Shown here: positions 21,854 through 29,985 of the stretch, piece by piece
Layout of the letters: the number at the start of each line of letters is the position of its first letter
Position numbering within the stretch: position 1 is the stretch's first letter
Source of the DNA: Thalassovita mediterranea
Lineage (GTDB): Bacteria; Pseudomonadota; Alphaproteobacteria; Caulobacterales; Hyphomonadaceae
Reading direction: 5' to 3'
Assembly: GCA_019448215.1 (NCBI GenBank)
Contig: CP080408.1
Coordinates: 1,302,001 to 1,366,000, forward strand
DNA length: 64,000 nt
Made by a program: the position numbers and the translations under genes
The notes under the pieces: generated by a model
What the model saw: only the letters and a program-made list of their open reading frames with translations
Told to the model about the DNA's origin: nothing
Database searches by the model: none

Positions 21854-22384
21854 ATGAAACACGTCTTCGCAAACATGTCGCGCCGCCGTCTGCTGCTGAG
21901 TAGCGTTGCCGGTGGCCTCCTCGCCGCGTGCACCAATGCGCGCAGCTCTGCCGAAAATCCGAGCGCCGCCGAGGCGCAGTATGCCGATACCGACTGGCGC
22001 AACCTTACCGAAGCTGAATGGCGCGAGCGCCTGCCGCGCGATGCGTTCAATGTGCTCCGCAAGGAAGATACAGAGCGCGCCGGCTCATCACCGCTGGATG
22101 ATGAGAAGCGCGAAGGCACGTTCCACTGCAAGGGCTGCGACCTGCCGCTGTTCAAGTCGGAATGGAAGTATGACAGCGGCACCGGCTGGCCGAGCTTCTG
22201 GAGCTATATTGAGGGTAGCCTCGGCTTCAAGGACGACAACAAGCTGTTCTATACGCGGACCGAGTATCACTGCGCCCGCTGCCTCGGCCATCAGGGGCAT
22301 GTCTTCGAGGACGGGCCACAGCCAACGGGGCTTCGCTATTGCAACAATGGCGTCGCGCTGACCTTCAAGCCAGCAAGCGCCTGA
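21854..22384 (+). CDS. msrB: Peptide-methionine (R)-S-oxide reductase with Tat lipoprotein signal
   Basis: From ATG 21854 the protein has 176 residues. Residues 9-12 are SRRR followed by a hydrophobic stretch and LLAAC (lipid Cys 26), so it looks like a Tat-exported lipoprotein. The MsrB domain follows, with zinc pairs C92/C95 and C140/C143, the SGTGWPSFW motif and the catalytic C163 in RYCNNGVAL. MsrB repairs methionine-R-sulfoxide; here it would act in the periplasm. A start at ATG 21875 would keep the signal. The gene overlaps no neighbour and diverges from gapR. Confidence 0.9.
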   Translation: MKHVFANMSRRRLLLSSVAGGLLAACTNARSSAENPSAAEAQYADTDWRNLTEAEWRERLPRDAFNVLRKEDTERAGSSPLDDEKREGTFHCKGCDLPLFKSEWKYDSGTGWPSFWSYIEGSLGFKDDNKLFYTRTEYHCARCLGHQGHVFEDGPQPTGLRYCNNGVALTFKPASA

Positions 22385-22447
22385 TCACCCGCAAAAAAGG
22401 TACACTTTGGCCTTTCGGCCCTGAGGTTCGCCTGCTAGGCGGGCGCC

Positions 22448-22597
22448 ATGGAAAAGCATGACAGTTTCAGGTCGTGGTGGGCCGGTGTGCCGAGCCGCGA
22501 GAAGCCGGGCCTCAGAATGCTCGGCATCGTCTTCTTTGTCGTGATGGCGGTTTCTGCGCTGGCGGCCATGATCACGCAGCTGGTGTTTGGCGGCTAA
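22448..22597 (+). CDS. Small single-pass membrane protein (49 residues)
   Basis: The frame starts at ATG 22448 and codes for a charged N-terminus (MEKHDSFRSWWAGVPSREK) followed by one hydrophobic helix (about residues 24-45) and ends with TAA. Its codon use matches its neighbours, and its stop overlaps the stop of the opposite gene (CTAA at 22594-22597). The family is unknown to me, but a Trp-Trp/charged head with a single helix resembles small inner-membrane proteins found beside msrB-like genes. It is a plausible but unproven gene. Confidence 0.55.
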   Translation: MEKHDSFRSWWAGVPSREKPGLRMLGIVFFVVMAVSALAAMITQLVFGG

Positions 22598-23151
22598 CCC
22601 CCGAAAGTGGTGCCGTCGCCTTCCTCATCGGTCAGCATCGTATTTGGATTGTTTGGATCCTTGTGTTCGTAGCCGCGCTGGTCGGGGCTGACGAAAAGGT
22701 CCATCTGGCGCGGGTCGGCAGGTTTGCTCTTGCGGGCCCGTTTGCTGCGCGCATGCCGGAAGTAGAGGTCATCGGTGTGGTCGATTTCCGTCGCCTGTTT
22801 CTTCGGTTTCGGCGGCGGCGGTGGACTTTCGGGCTCTGGCTCTGATGGCTTCGAGGCTGAGGCAGCAGCCTCGCCGGTGCGCTCATGTTTCAGCTTCCAG
22901 TAGGTGACGGCAAGGACCGGCTTGCCGTCGGCATCCTCATAAATCTGGATGAAGCCCTTTGCCTCGCCGGATTCCGCTTCTTTGATCAGGCCCTGCACAT
23001 CAGCCGCATCCGGTTTCAGCCACTCTGTCTCCAGCGACAGGATTGGCGTGTCACCGGCAAGGCTTTCGGCCTCATAGCGCGTGCGTGCGGCGTCCCCGCC
23101 TGCCTTCAGGGCGGCGTCTGCAGAGGTGGCGAGGGGATAGGCAAGGCTCAT
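22594..23151 (-). CDS. Conserved-looking hypothetical protein (185 residues)
   Basis: I do not recognise this protein. Residues 1-92 are a globular alpha/beta region (LATSADAALKAGGDAARTRY, GFIQIYEDADGKPVLAVTYWKL). Residues 100-185 are Pro/Lys-rich and low in complexity, with a conserved-looking block EIDHTDDLYFRHAR and a tail PRQMDLFVSPDQRGYEHKDP. No signal peptide or membrane segment is present, so it is probably cytoplasmic. It shares the opposite strand's stop with the small membrane protein and lies 50 bases after mmcB, so the two could be co-transcribed. Confidence 0.6.
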   Translation of the reverse strand: MSLAYPLATSADAALKAGGDAARTRYEAESLAGDTPILSLETEWLKPDAADVQGLIKEAESGEAKGFIQIYEDADGKPVLAVTYWKLKHERTGEAAASASKPSEPEPESPPPPPKPKKQATEIDHTDDLYFRHARSKRARKSKPADPRQMDLFVSPDQRGYEHKDPNNPNTMLTDEEGDGTTFGG

Positions 23152-23201
23152 AACGTGTCAGCTAGGGAGTCTGTGTTCGGGCGTCCAGCCTCGCCTGCCA
23201 C

Positions 23202-23702
23202 CTATTTGGCGGCTTCCGGGGTGAAGGGTTGATGGACATATTGCGTGGCGCGAAGGGCTGCGAGGCGTGCAAAGCGTAGCGTCATCGCCTTGCGCCGGGC
23301 GGCTGCAAGCGGCGTTGGCTCTGGTTCTCGCAGGACCGCGCCGCCAAACCCGTCGGCCACGATAAGGCCAGTCTCGTCCGGGATCAGATCCTTTGGAAAG
23401 CCATGGCTGACCGCGAAATAGAAACGGTCGCAGAAGGGGCGGTAGTCGGGCCACTTGCCGTCCGCGCGAAAGTCGGCGACGGAGCTCTTGATCTCGACGA
23501 TCACGATCTCGCCTTTGGGGCCAATGGCGGCCACGTCGGCACGCCTGCCATTGGCGAGGGTCATCTCCGTTACGCCAGCGAGGTTCATCGCCCCGAAAAG
23601 ACGAAGGACGCCGCGGCAGATATCGCTCGCGCAAGGGTTATGTGGGTCATAGGCCATCGCCGCGCCCGCTTCCGGCTGGTTCATGATCTGTTCTGAGATC
23701 AT
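23202..23702 (-). CDS. mmcB: MmcB-family DNA repair nuclease-like protein
   Basis: This 166-residue protein has the MmcB pattern: RADVAAIGPKGEIVIVEIKSSVADFRADGKWPDYRPFCDRFYFAV, in which D and E-x-K (VEIKSS) form a PD-(D/E)XK-like nuclease core. MmcB is known in Caulobacter as a DNA-damage-induced repair factor. Two starts are possible: ATG 23702 and ATG 23684. The second lies inside a LexA-like box (23679-23693). It lies downstream of the BAX inhibitor-1 gene but is separated from it by a strong terminator, so it likely has its own SOS-type promoter. Confidence 0.88.
   Translation of the reverse strand: MISEQIMNQPEAGAAMAYDPHNPCASDICRGVLRLFGAMNLAGVTEMTLANGRRADVAAIGPKGEIVIVEIKSSVADFRADGKWPDYRPFCDRFYFAVSHGFPKDLIPDETGLIVADGFGGAVLREPEPTPLAAARRKAMTLRFARLAALRATQYVHQPFTPEAAK
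23679..23693 (-). promoter_or_regulatory. Probable LexA (SOS) box at the start of mmcB
   Basis: Plus-strand GTTC (23679-23682), seven bases, GTTC (23690-23693) matches the alphaproteobacterial LexA site GTTC-N7-GTTC exactly. It overlaps the second possible start codon of mmcB, so bound LexA would block the promoter or early transcription. About two such matches are expected by chance in 64 kb on both strands, so the position next to a known SOS-type gene carries the weight. Confidence 0.6.
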
Positions 23703-23756
23703 ACCAGGCGCGGTTCAGAGTCAAGGCGAGGGTGGAGCCGCTGTCAGCCCCCTTAC

Positions 23757-23790
23757 ATGAAAAAGCCCCGAAGCGGTGGCTTCGGGGCTT
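23757..23790 (-). terminator. Rho-independent terminator after the BAX inhibitor-1 gene
   Basis: A 12-bp perfect stem (23763-23774 with 23779-23790) with a four-base loop is followed on the minus strand by a T run at 23760-23764. It lies 27 bases after the stop at 23817 and separates that gene from mmcB. Confidence 0.9.
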
Positions 23791-23816
23791 TCGTCAGTTG
23801 GGTTTGACGTGATGCT

Positions 23817-24599
23817 CTATTCGCGTGAAGAGAGGAACATCAACACAAAGCGGAACATGTTCACGAACATGATGAAGAAGTTGAGGGCGCCCCAGTTCGT
23901 CATCACGGCCAGGCTGCGGCCATCATGCGAAAGCTGGTAATAGCCTTCCTTCAGTTCCTGTGTCTGCCAGGCGACCAGAACAGCCGAGAGCAGGGCGAAG
24001 CCGCCCGAAATCAGCCACTCCATGCCGGAAGACGCTTCCATGATGCCGAGCATCGGAAGGAACATGTAGACCACGGAGACCGCGAACAGGGCCCAGAGAG
24101 CCATGATCGCAAAGCTGCCAATGGCCGACAGGTCACGCTTGGTCGTGTAGCCCCAGAGCGTCAGCGCGCCAAAGGCCGACGCCGTGATCATGAAGGCTTT
24201 CGCGATCGTCATGTAGTTGAGCGATTGCGAGATACCGCCAGCGGTCTGCGTCGAGATGTTCGACTCAGCCATGTAGAAGTAAACGCCGAGGCCAAGACCA
24301 ATGAAGGTCACGATTGCCCAGTACAGAATGGCCGATCCGGTTGGCGACGGATTCTTCATGAAGAACATGGAGCCGAAGATCAGGGCGATCGGGGCAAAAG
24401 CCACCACGTAGTAGAATGGCGTGCCAAAGATCAGCGCGGTGAGCGGGTCCCAGGTGCCGGCCGCGAAGGCGAGCACGCCGGAAAGCGCGATGCCGAGCGT
24501 CAGTTTCTGATAGACACCGAGCATGAAGGTGCGAAGCCCTTGGTCAATGCTGGCATCCATAGTCCTGCCGCGGGCGACAGATGAGTTAAAGTCGTTCAT
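23817..24599 (-). CDS. BAX inhibitor-1 / YccA family membrane protein
   Basis: This 260-residue protein has about seven hydrophobic helices and the family's loop pattern, with ALTLWGYTTKRDLSAIGSF in the middle and an acidic, polar C-terminal stretch. The YccA/BI-1 family sits in the inner membrane; in E. coli YccA modulates FtsH, and others act as pH-sensitive Ca2+ channels. GAGGG lies five bases before the ATG. A 252-base gap separates it from the divergent DUF2853 gene and holds both promoters, but I cannot see clear -35/-10 elements. Confidence 0.93.
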   Translation of the reverse strand: MNDFNSSVARGRTMDASIDQGLRTFMLGVYQKLTLGIALSGVLAFAAGTWDPLTALIFGTPFYYVVAFAPIALIFGSMFFMKNPSPTGSAILYWAIVTFIGLGLGVYFYMAESNISTQTAGGISQSLNYMTIAKAFMITASAFGALTLWGYTTKRDLSAIGSFAIMALWALFAVSVVYMFLPMLGIMEASSGMEWLISGGFALLSAVLVAWQTQELKEGYYQLSHDGRSLAVMTNWGALNFFIMFVNMFRFVLMFLSSRE

Positions 24600-24851
24600 T
24601 TATCCCTCTTTCGAAAGGCCGGCATACTCTCATGCCGATTACCGATAATATGTGGGAAACACGCCCTGAGTTCAAGGCAAACCGGATGCGCTGACACACT
24701 CGTGATCGGCCTCGACTGTTGCCTTGATTTTACGCCTCTCCGGGGAAAATGGCTCAAGTCTAGTTTGACTTTCGGCATGTCTAGCGGCAGCATACGGCAA
24801 CTGTCGGGGAGACAGTGGGGATACACCTAAATATTCATCGGGGGACATCTG

Positions 24852-25184
24852 ATGGCTGACGCATCGGCGTATGCTGACAACATCAAGAAATATGCAAAAG
24901 GCTACAACCAGAAGGCCGCAGAGAAAATTGTCGGCCATCTTGGTATCGCCCTGCGCAATCGGGACTCTTCGCTGGTTTCATGCTCTGACGAGAATGAGCT
25001 GCAGCGGGTGCGCGACAAGTATTGCCGCACCAAGCTGGGCCTCAAGGAAAAGAATGCCGAAATCGACGCTGCCATCGGCAAGGTCTGCGAGACGCTGAAG
25101 CCGGAAGGCGGAAACAAGTCGCGTGTGACCTTCTACTATCTTCTGGCAGAGCATTTCGGGAAGCTGGACGAGCTCGCCGGTTAG
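24852..25184 (+). CDS. DUF2853 family protein
   Basis: This 110-residue soluble protein matches DUF2853: IVGHLGIALRNRDSSLVSCSDENELQRVRDKYCRTKLGL, then SRVTFYYLLAEHFGKLDEL at the C-terminus. The family is small, helical, and of unknown function. The ribosome site GGGGGA lies six bases before the ATG. It stands alone between the BAX inhibitor-1 gene (divergent) and thpR. Confidence 0.85.
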   Translation: MADASAYADNIKKYAKGYNQKAAEKIVGHLGIALRNRDSSLVSCSDENELQRVRDKYCRTKLGLKEKNAEIDAAIGKVCETLKPEGGNKSRVTFYYLLAEHFGKLDELAG

Positions 25185-25237
25185 TCCCGCGCCCCTCTGC
25201 TCTTGCTGAGGGCGGCGATTAGCTGTCAGCTGGAGCG

Positions 25238-25777
25238 ATGATCAGACTGTTTGCGGGCTTGCCCGTCCCTGACGATATCGCCGATCGCCTCGAGCCCCTG
25301 CAGAAGGGCGTCGATGGCGCGCGCTGGCGTGATCGCAGCCACTTTCACGTCACGCTCGGTTTCTTCGGAGAGATGTCCGAACCACTTGCCGAAGAGCTCG
25401 ACGCCGAGATTGGCGAGCTGTCACCGCCGCAATTTGAGCTAAAGATCGAGGGGGTTGGCTGGTTTGGCCGCAAGGAGCCGTCCTCGCTGTTCGCAACTGT
25501 GAAACGAAGCCCGGTCCTTGACCAGCTTGCCAGCGACTGCCGCAAGGCGGCGGCGCGGATCGGGCTTTCGCCCGATGCCAAACCATTCAAGCCGCACATC
25601 ACGCTCGCCTATCTCAACAATGTATCGCTTGAGGCGGCCATGGCCTGGTCAGAACGCTGGCAGGTACTTCGCGCAGGGCCCTGGACGGCCGACCGCTTCC
25701 ATCTCTTCGAAAGCATCCCGCGCGAAGGGAAGAAGAGCATCTACGAACCGGTCGCCGACTATCCGCTCGGCGGGTGA
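25238..25777 (+). CDS. thpR: RNA 2',3'-cyclic phosphodiesterase (2H family)
   Basis: This 179-residue protein has the two catalytic 2H motifs, HVT at residues 37-39 and HIT at 120-122, with about 80 residues between them, as in the ThpR/LigT family. Members open 2',3'-cyclic phosphate RNA ends to 2'-phosphates. The start at ATG 25238 is tentative because GGAG is only two bases upstream. It meets the membrane gene at 25781 tail to tail. Confidence 0.9.
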   Translation: MIRLFAGLPVPDDIADRLEPLQKGVDGARWRDRSHFHVTLGFFGEMSEPLAEELDAEIGELSPPQFELKIEGVGWFGRKEPSSLFATVKRSPVLDQLASDCRKAAARIGLSPDAKPFKPHITLAYLNNVSLEAAMAWSERWQVLRAGPWTADRFHLFESIPREGKKSIYEPVADYPLGG

Positions 25778-25780
25778 AGC

Positions 25781-27580
25781 CTAGCCCGCCTGGCTGGCTG
25801 TTTCGCAGGCGCTCCTGGCGCGGTTGTCGATCACGCGGAAGAACGGTGCTTGCGGGTTATCGCCGAAGAAGGTCTTTGGCGCGTCTTCGAGTTTCGTCGC
25901 AATGCGGTTCATCACGTCAGCACCATTGCTCTGCAGATAGACGGCCCGGCCCTCGAGCCGATAATTGTCCAGATCTGCAAAGGTGAGGATATAGTCAGCG
26001 CGGCAGAGAACAGCTTCCTCCATGGCAGCTTCGAAGCCGGCATTCATGGCCGGATCTTCAGGACCCGCCACGGCAAAGTCGTGCCACCGCCCGTCAAATT
26101 GATAGAACAGCCGCTCCGGTGGCTTTGCGCCATTCTGCACGGCATAGAGCTGGACGGCGGGCATGCGGAAGTCGTTCGCCATTTCGGCAACGATATATGG
26201 TTCGCCGGTCGTGTCGGAGAGCATCTGCCCGACCTCCTCGTGGGCCGTCACGAACCAGTCCGGATAGTTAGGTTTACGGGTTTGAGAGCGCGTATGCATG
26301 CCAACGACCACGAGGGTAAGGGCAAGCAGGGCGCTAGCGACCTGGATGCGGATGCGTTGGGTTTTTGGCAGGAAGGTCAGCACGAGCAGTCCACCGACAA
26401 GGAAGGCCGCCATTGACGGGTAATAAGGCGCTGCGACCTCAAGGATCGAGCGGGTCTTCACCGACATCCAGCCAACAACGAAGGCCAGGAATATATTCAC
26501 GTAGAGGACGATGAAGATCGAGATTGATACCAGCGTCACCGTTCTCGATTTCACAGACAGCTGCGGCGGCAACGGCCTGACGTCAGTTTGCGGCGTTTTC
26601 CGGGACAGAAAATAGATGCCGGCCAAGAGAGCGGCGAAACCGACCATGATCTTGAAGGTCTCCAGTTTGGAGCTCACCCAATAGTATGAGTGCCCAAGGT
26701 CGGTAATCAGGAAGAAAGTGATGGCTGCATTGTCAACCAGGGTGGTTTGACCGTCATTTCCCGCGCCATAGAAAAGGTAGGGGTTCAGCACCCGGTTCAG
26801 CATGGAGTCGACGAACAGTCCCCAGATGAACACGAAAGGGATAAAGCTCGCGAAGACCGGGACTAGGTCGATAAAGTTTTCGCGGACAGGCTTCCTGCGA
26901 AAATTCGCGAGCCACATCCCGATTGCGGGCAGCACGATCACACCGAATATAAAGCCGAAAGCAGAGTCGCGCGACAGGAGGCAGAGGCCGGTCGTGGCAC
27001 CAGCGCAGACACCATAGGCAACACGCCGCCGCTTTGTGGGCGCCTCTCCAGCGAAATAGGCGATGGTGAAGAAGAGCGCGCCGATCAGCAGGAAATAGGT
27101 GCCGGGGTCACGGCGAAGATCGAAGACGCCCAGATCCCAGTAGTACAAACCGCCCGGCACCAGGAGCAAGCAGACGAAAAGCAAAGACGTGCCCGCCGAA
27201 CAGCGATACGAGCGCGCGGCGGCATACATCCCGAACACTGCCGGAATGAAGCATAGCGTGTTGTAGAGGTGGAAGGACGACATCGACTTGCTGAGGAAGG
27301 GGCTGAAGGCAAGCGTGAAGATGGATTGAAGCGGAGAGAGGGCGTCAGCAAAGGCGTATGGAATGGCCGGTATTAGCCCGTACTGGTGCACAGCATCCAG
27401 AACGGTGAAGTATCTCAGATAGGCGCCGACAGAATCGTAGTGAGGGATGGCTGCGTCATAATAGTTCGCGATGGCCCAGCGCCCGTAGGCGTAGAAAGCG
27501 AGAATAAGCAGGATCAGGAAAAAGACCGGCGCCCTGCGTGATCGCGGGTCGCTTGCTAATCTTTCAGCGTATGAACTCAC
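25781..27580 (-). CDS. Multispan membrane protein, possible GT-C type glycosyltransferase
   Basis: This 599-residue protein (GTG start, GGGGAG six bases upstream) has about ten hydrophobic helices up to residue 420, then a soluble C-terminal domain of about 170 residues. An early loop after the first helix contains acidic residues (PHYDSVGAYLRYF), the place where GT-C enzymes have a catalytic Asp. That layout, together with a sugar aminotransferase, a polyprenyl-phosphate-type GT2 and GtrA next door, suggests sugar transfer in the envelope. No family motif is decisive. Confidence 0.55.
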   Translation of the reverse strand: MSSYAERLASDPRSRRAPVFFLILLILAFYAYGRWAIANYYDAAIPHYDSVGAYLRYFTVLDAVHQYGLIPAIPYAFADALSPLQSIFTLAFSPFLSKSMSSFHLYNTLCFIPAVFGMYAAARSYRCSAGTSLLFVCLLLVPGGLYYWDLGVFDLRRDPGTYFLLIGALFFTIAYFAGEAPTKRRRVAYGVCAGATTGLCLLSRDSAFGFIFGVIVLPAIGMWLANFRRKPVRENFIDLVPVFASFIPFVFIWGLFVDSMLNRVLNPYLFYGAGNDGQTTLVDNAAITFFLITDLGHSYYWVSSKLETFKIMVGFAALLAGIYFLSRKTPQTDVRPLPPQLSVKSRTVTLVSISIFIVLYVNIFLAFVVGWMSVKTRSILEVAAPYYPSMAAFLVGGLLVLTFLPKTQRIRIQVASALLALTLVVVGMHTRSQTRKPNYPDWFVTAHEEVGQMLSDTTGEPYIVAEMANDFRMPAVQLYAVQNGAKPPERLFYQFDGRWHDFAVAGPEDPAMNAGFEAAMEEAVLCRADYILTFADLDNYRLEGRAVYLQSNGADVMNRIATKLEDAPKTFFGDNPQAPFFRVIDNRARSACETASQAG

Positions 27581-27695
27581 CTGCTGCTCCCCTCTGAACG
27601 CTATCTAAAGTAACAGATTTCACCCTTGCTGCCCCATCAGGCAATCTGCAAGAGTTTGGCTGTTAGCGCCGTACCGGGCTCGATGCAACTTAGCC

Positions 27696-27731
27696 GGCTC
27701 GGGGAATTTTGTCGCTTGCAGCCCCCGAGCC
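27696..27731. other. Inverted repeat in the leader of the glycan locus
   Basis: GGCTCGGGG (27696-27704) and CCCCGAGCC (27723-27731) form a perfect 9-bp stem around an 18-base loop in the 251-base gap between divergent glycan genes. It could be an operator or a leader RNA structure; no T tract follows, so it is not a typical terminator. Confidence 0.5.
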
Positions 27732-27831
27732 TTACACATTGCGCGACGCATCGATCATCTATTTATTTGAACGCAGGATTCGCGCGTACTAAGAGGCTCG
27801 CGTACAGGGATTTGAGGATAAGCCGGGGATC

Positions 27832-28965
27832 ATGGCGATAGTACCTTTCAACAAGCCGAAAGTTCAGGGACGGGAGATCGACTATATCCGCGAGGCCATC
27901 GAACTTGGCCAGATTTCAGGCGACGGCACATTCACCAAACGCTGCCACACCCTGATCGAGCAAATGCTCGGTGTAAAGAAGGCCCTGCTGACCCATTCGT
28001 GCACCGCGGCGCTGGAAATGGCGGCCATCCTTCTCGACCTCGCTGCAGGCGATGAAGTGATCATGCCGTCCTTCACCTTTGTTTCGACGGCGAACGCGGT
28101 TTGCCTGCGCGGGGCGACGCCTGTCTTCGTGGATATCGACCCTGACACACTGAACGTCTCTCCCGAAGCGATCGAGGCGGCCATCACAGAGAAGACGGTG
28201 GCCATCTTCGTCGTGCACTATGCGGGCGTTGTCTGTGACATGGATGCGATCAACGCGATTGCTGACCGGCACGGCCTCAAGGTTGTTGAGGATGCCGCGC
28301 AGGCGCTCGGCTCAACCTATAAGGGGCGCAATGCTGGCACGCTTGGCCTGATGTCGGCTTTCAGCTTCCATGAGACCAAGAACATCATCAGCGGCGAAGG
28401 CGGCGCGCTCTGTATTAACGACACGAGCTATTGCGACCGCGCCGAGATCCTGCGCGAGAAGGGCACCAACCGCTCGCTCTTTTTCCGCGGGGCCGTCGAC
28501 AAGTATACCTGGGTGGATATCGGCTCATCCTACCTGCCCGGCGAGATTATCTCGGCCTTTCTCTACGGCCAGCTTGAAGTTGCTGACGCGGTGAGGGAAG
28601 GGCGCCTTGCTGTCTGGCATCGCTACAATGACGCGTTCAAGGCCTGCGTCCCGGCAGAGAAGGTGCGCCTGCCCTTCATTCCTGACGAGTGTGAGCACAA
28701 TGCCCACATGTACTACCTGCTCTTTCCCGAGCTCGAAGACCGTGAGGCTTTCCGGGAGTATCTGAAGTCGAAAGACATCATGGCGCCGTTCCACTATGTG
28801 CCGCTTCATTCTTCCATTGCGGGCAAGAAGTTCGGCCGCACAGCCGGCGACCTCAAGGTAACGGATGCTGTATCCGATGGCCTTGTGCGCCTTCCGATGT
28901 ACACGATGGAGAGCGCCGAGTGCGACAAGGTAATTGAAGCGGTCGAGAACTACTTCAAGAACTGA
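27832..28965 (+). CDS. DegT/DnrJ/EryC1 sugar aminotransferase, WecE (RffA)-like
   Basis: This 377-residue protein has the PLP-type sugar aminotransferase pattern, with the internal aldimine Lys183 in SFHETKNIISGEGG and the pyridine-binding Asp154 in VVEDAAQALGS. The N-terminus (IPFNKP-like, LGQISGDGTFTKRCH) most resembles WecE/RffA, which makes dTDP-4-amino-4,6-dideoxygalactose. No other step of that pathway is in view, so the sugar nucleotide is inferred. It starts the plus-strand glycan run and is followed by GT2 at 57 bases. Confidence 0.87.
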   Translation: MAIVPFNKPKVQGREIDYIREAIELGQISGDGTFTKRCHTLIEQMLGVKKALLTHSCTAALEMAAILLDLAAGDEVIMPSFTFVSTANAVCLRGATPVFVDIDPDTLNVSPEAIEAAITEKTVAIFVVHYAGVVCDMDAINAIADRHGLKVVEDAAQALGSTYKGRNAGTLGLMSAFSFHETKNIISGEGGALCINDTSYCDRAEILREKGTNRSLFFRGAVDKYTWVDIGSSYLPGEIISAFLYGQLEVADAVREGRLAVWHRYNDAFKACVPAEKVRLPFIPDECEHNAHMYYLLFPELEDREAFREYLKSKDIMAPFHYVPLHSSIAGKKFGRTAGDLKVTDAVSDGLVRLPMYTMESAECDKVIEAVENYFKN

Positions 28966-29022
28966 CTGGCTTGAGCTGCGGGCACGCTGATGTCGCGCGC
29001 TACACAGGAAGAATAAAACGTC

Positions 29023-29985
29023 ATGACCGCACCGACACTCTCAGTTGTCTCCCCCGTCTATGGTAGCCCGACATCGCTGGAGCCGCTCTGCCAGCGCGTT
29101 GCCGATGTCTGCAACAAGATGGGCATCAGCTATGAGATCATCCTGGTGGATGATCGCTGCCCGCGTGGATCATGGGAAGTCGTGAAGCAAATCTGCGCGG
29201 CGAACCCGTTCGTGAAGGGCATGCGGTTCTCGCGAAACTTCGGTCAGCATTCCGCGATCGAGGCAGGTCTTAAACATTCGACGGGTGAGTGGGTCGTCGT
29301 CATGGACTGCGACCTGCAGGACCAGCCGGAGGAAATCCCGAACCTGTTCGAGGCGGCGGAAAAAGAGGATGCGAAAATCGTCCTTGCCCGCCGCGCTGAG
29401 CGTAATGACAGCCTCTATAGGCGCGCTATTTCTGCGGGCTATTATGGCCTGCTGAGCTTCATGACTGGAAAGCCGCTTGATGCGAGCGTCGCCAATTTCG
29501 GCCTCTACCATCGCACCGTCGTCGATGCCTATTGCAGCTGGGAAGAGGAACAGAAATACTTCCCGGTCATGATCCAGTGGATGGGATTTGAGCCTGTCTA
29601 CCTCGACGTGGCGCATAGCAAGCGCAGCGAGGGCAAGTCATCCTACACGCTCGGCAAGCTGCTGAAGCTTGCATCGGATGTGGTCTTCTCATTCTCCGAC
29701 AGGCCGCTCTGGATCATTGTCACAATCGGTCTGATCATCGCGGCGATAACATTCGTGCTGTCGATCGTCACTTTCATCCAGGCGCTGATGGGTGAGTTTG
29801 ATGTCTCCGGCTATCCATCGCTTATCCTGTCGATCTGGTTCATGGGCGGGGTGCTCATCTGCAGCGTCGGCCTGACGGGCATCTATGTCGGTCGGACATT
29901 GCGAGAGGCGAAGGCCCGCCCGTCCTATATCGTCGCGGACTATCTCAATGATGTTCCCGGGTCGGACAAACCAAACCCGCGATGA
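29023..29985 (+). CDS. GT2 polyprenyl-phosphate glycosyltransferase (DPM/ArnC/GtrB-like)
   Basis: This 320-residue protein has a GT-A domain (about 1-220) with the donor-binding DDRC region, the MDCDLQDQPEEI acceptor/metal motif and a Lys/Arg-rich loop AHSKRSEGKSSY, followed by two C-terminal membrane helices. This is the pattern of dolichol-phosphate-mannose synthase-like enzymes, which move a sugar from a nucleotide sugar onto undecaprenyl phosphate at the inner membrane. GtrA overlaps it by four bases, as in GtrA-GtrB pairs, so the two likely act together. Confidence 0.9.
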   Translation: MTAPTLSVVSPVYGSPTSLEPLCQRVADVCNKMGISYEIILVDDRCPRGSWEVVKQICAANPFVKGMRFSRNFGQHSAIEAGLKHSTGEWVVVMDCDLQDQPEEIPNLFEAAEKEDAKIVLARRAERNDSLYRRAISAGYYGLLSFMTGKPLDASVANFGLYHRTVVDAYCSWEEEQKYFPVMIQWMGFEPVYLDVAHSKRSEGKSSYTLGKLLKLASDVVFSFSDRPLWIIVTIGLIIAAITFVLSIVTFIQALMGEFDVSGYPSLILSIWFMGGVLICSVGLTGIYVGRTLREAKARPSYIVADYLNDVPGSDKPNPR

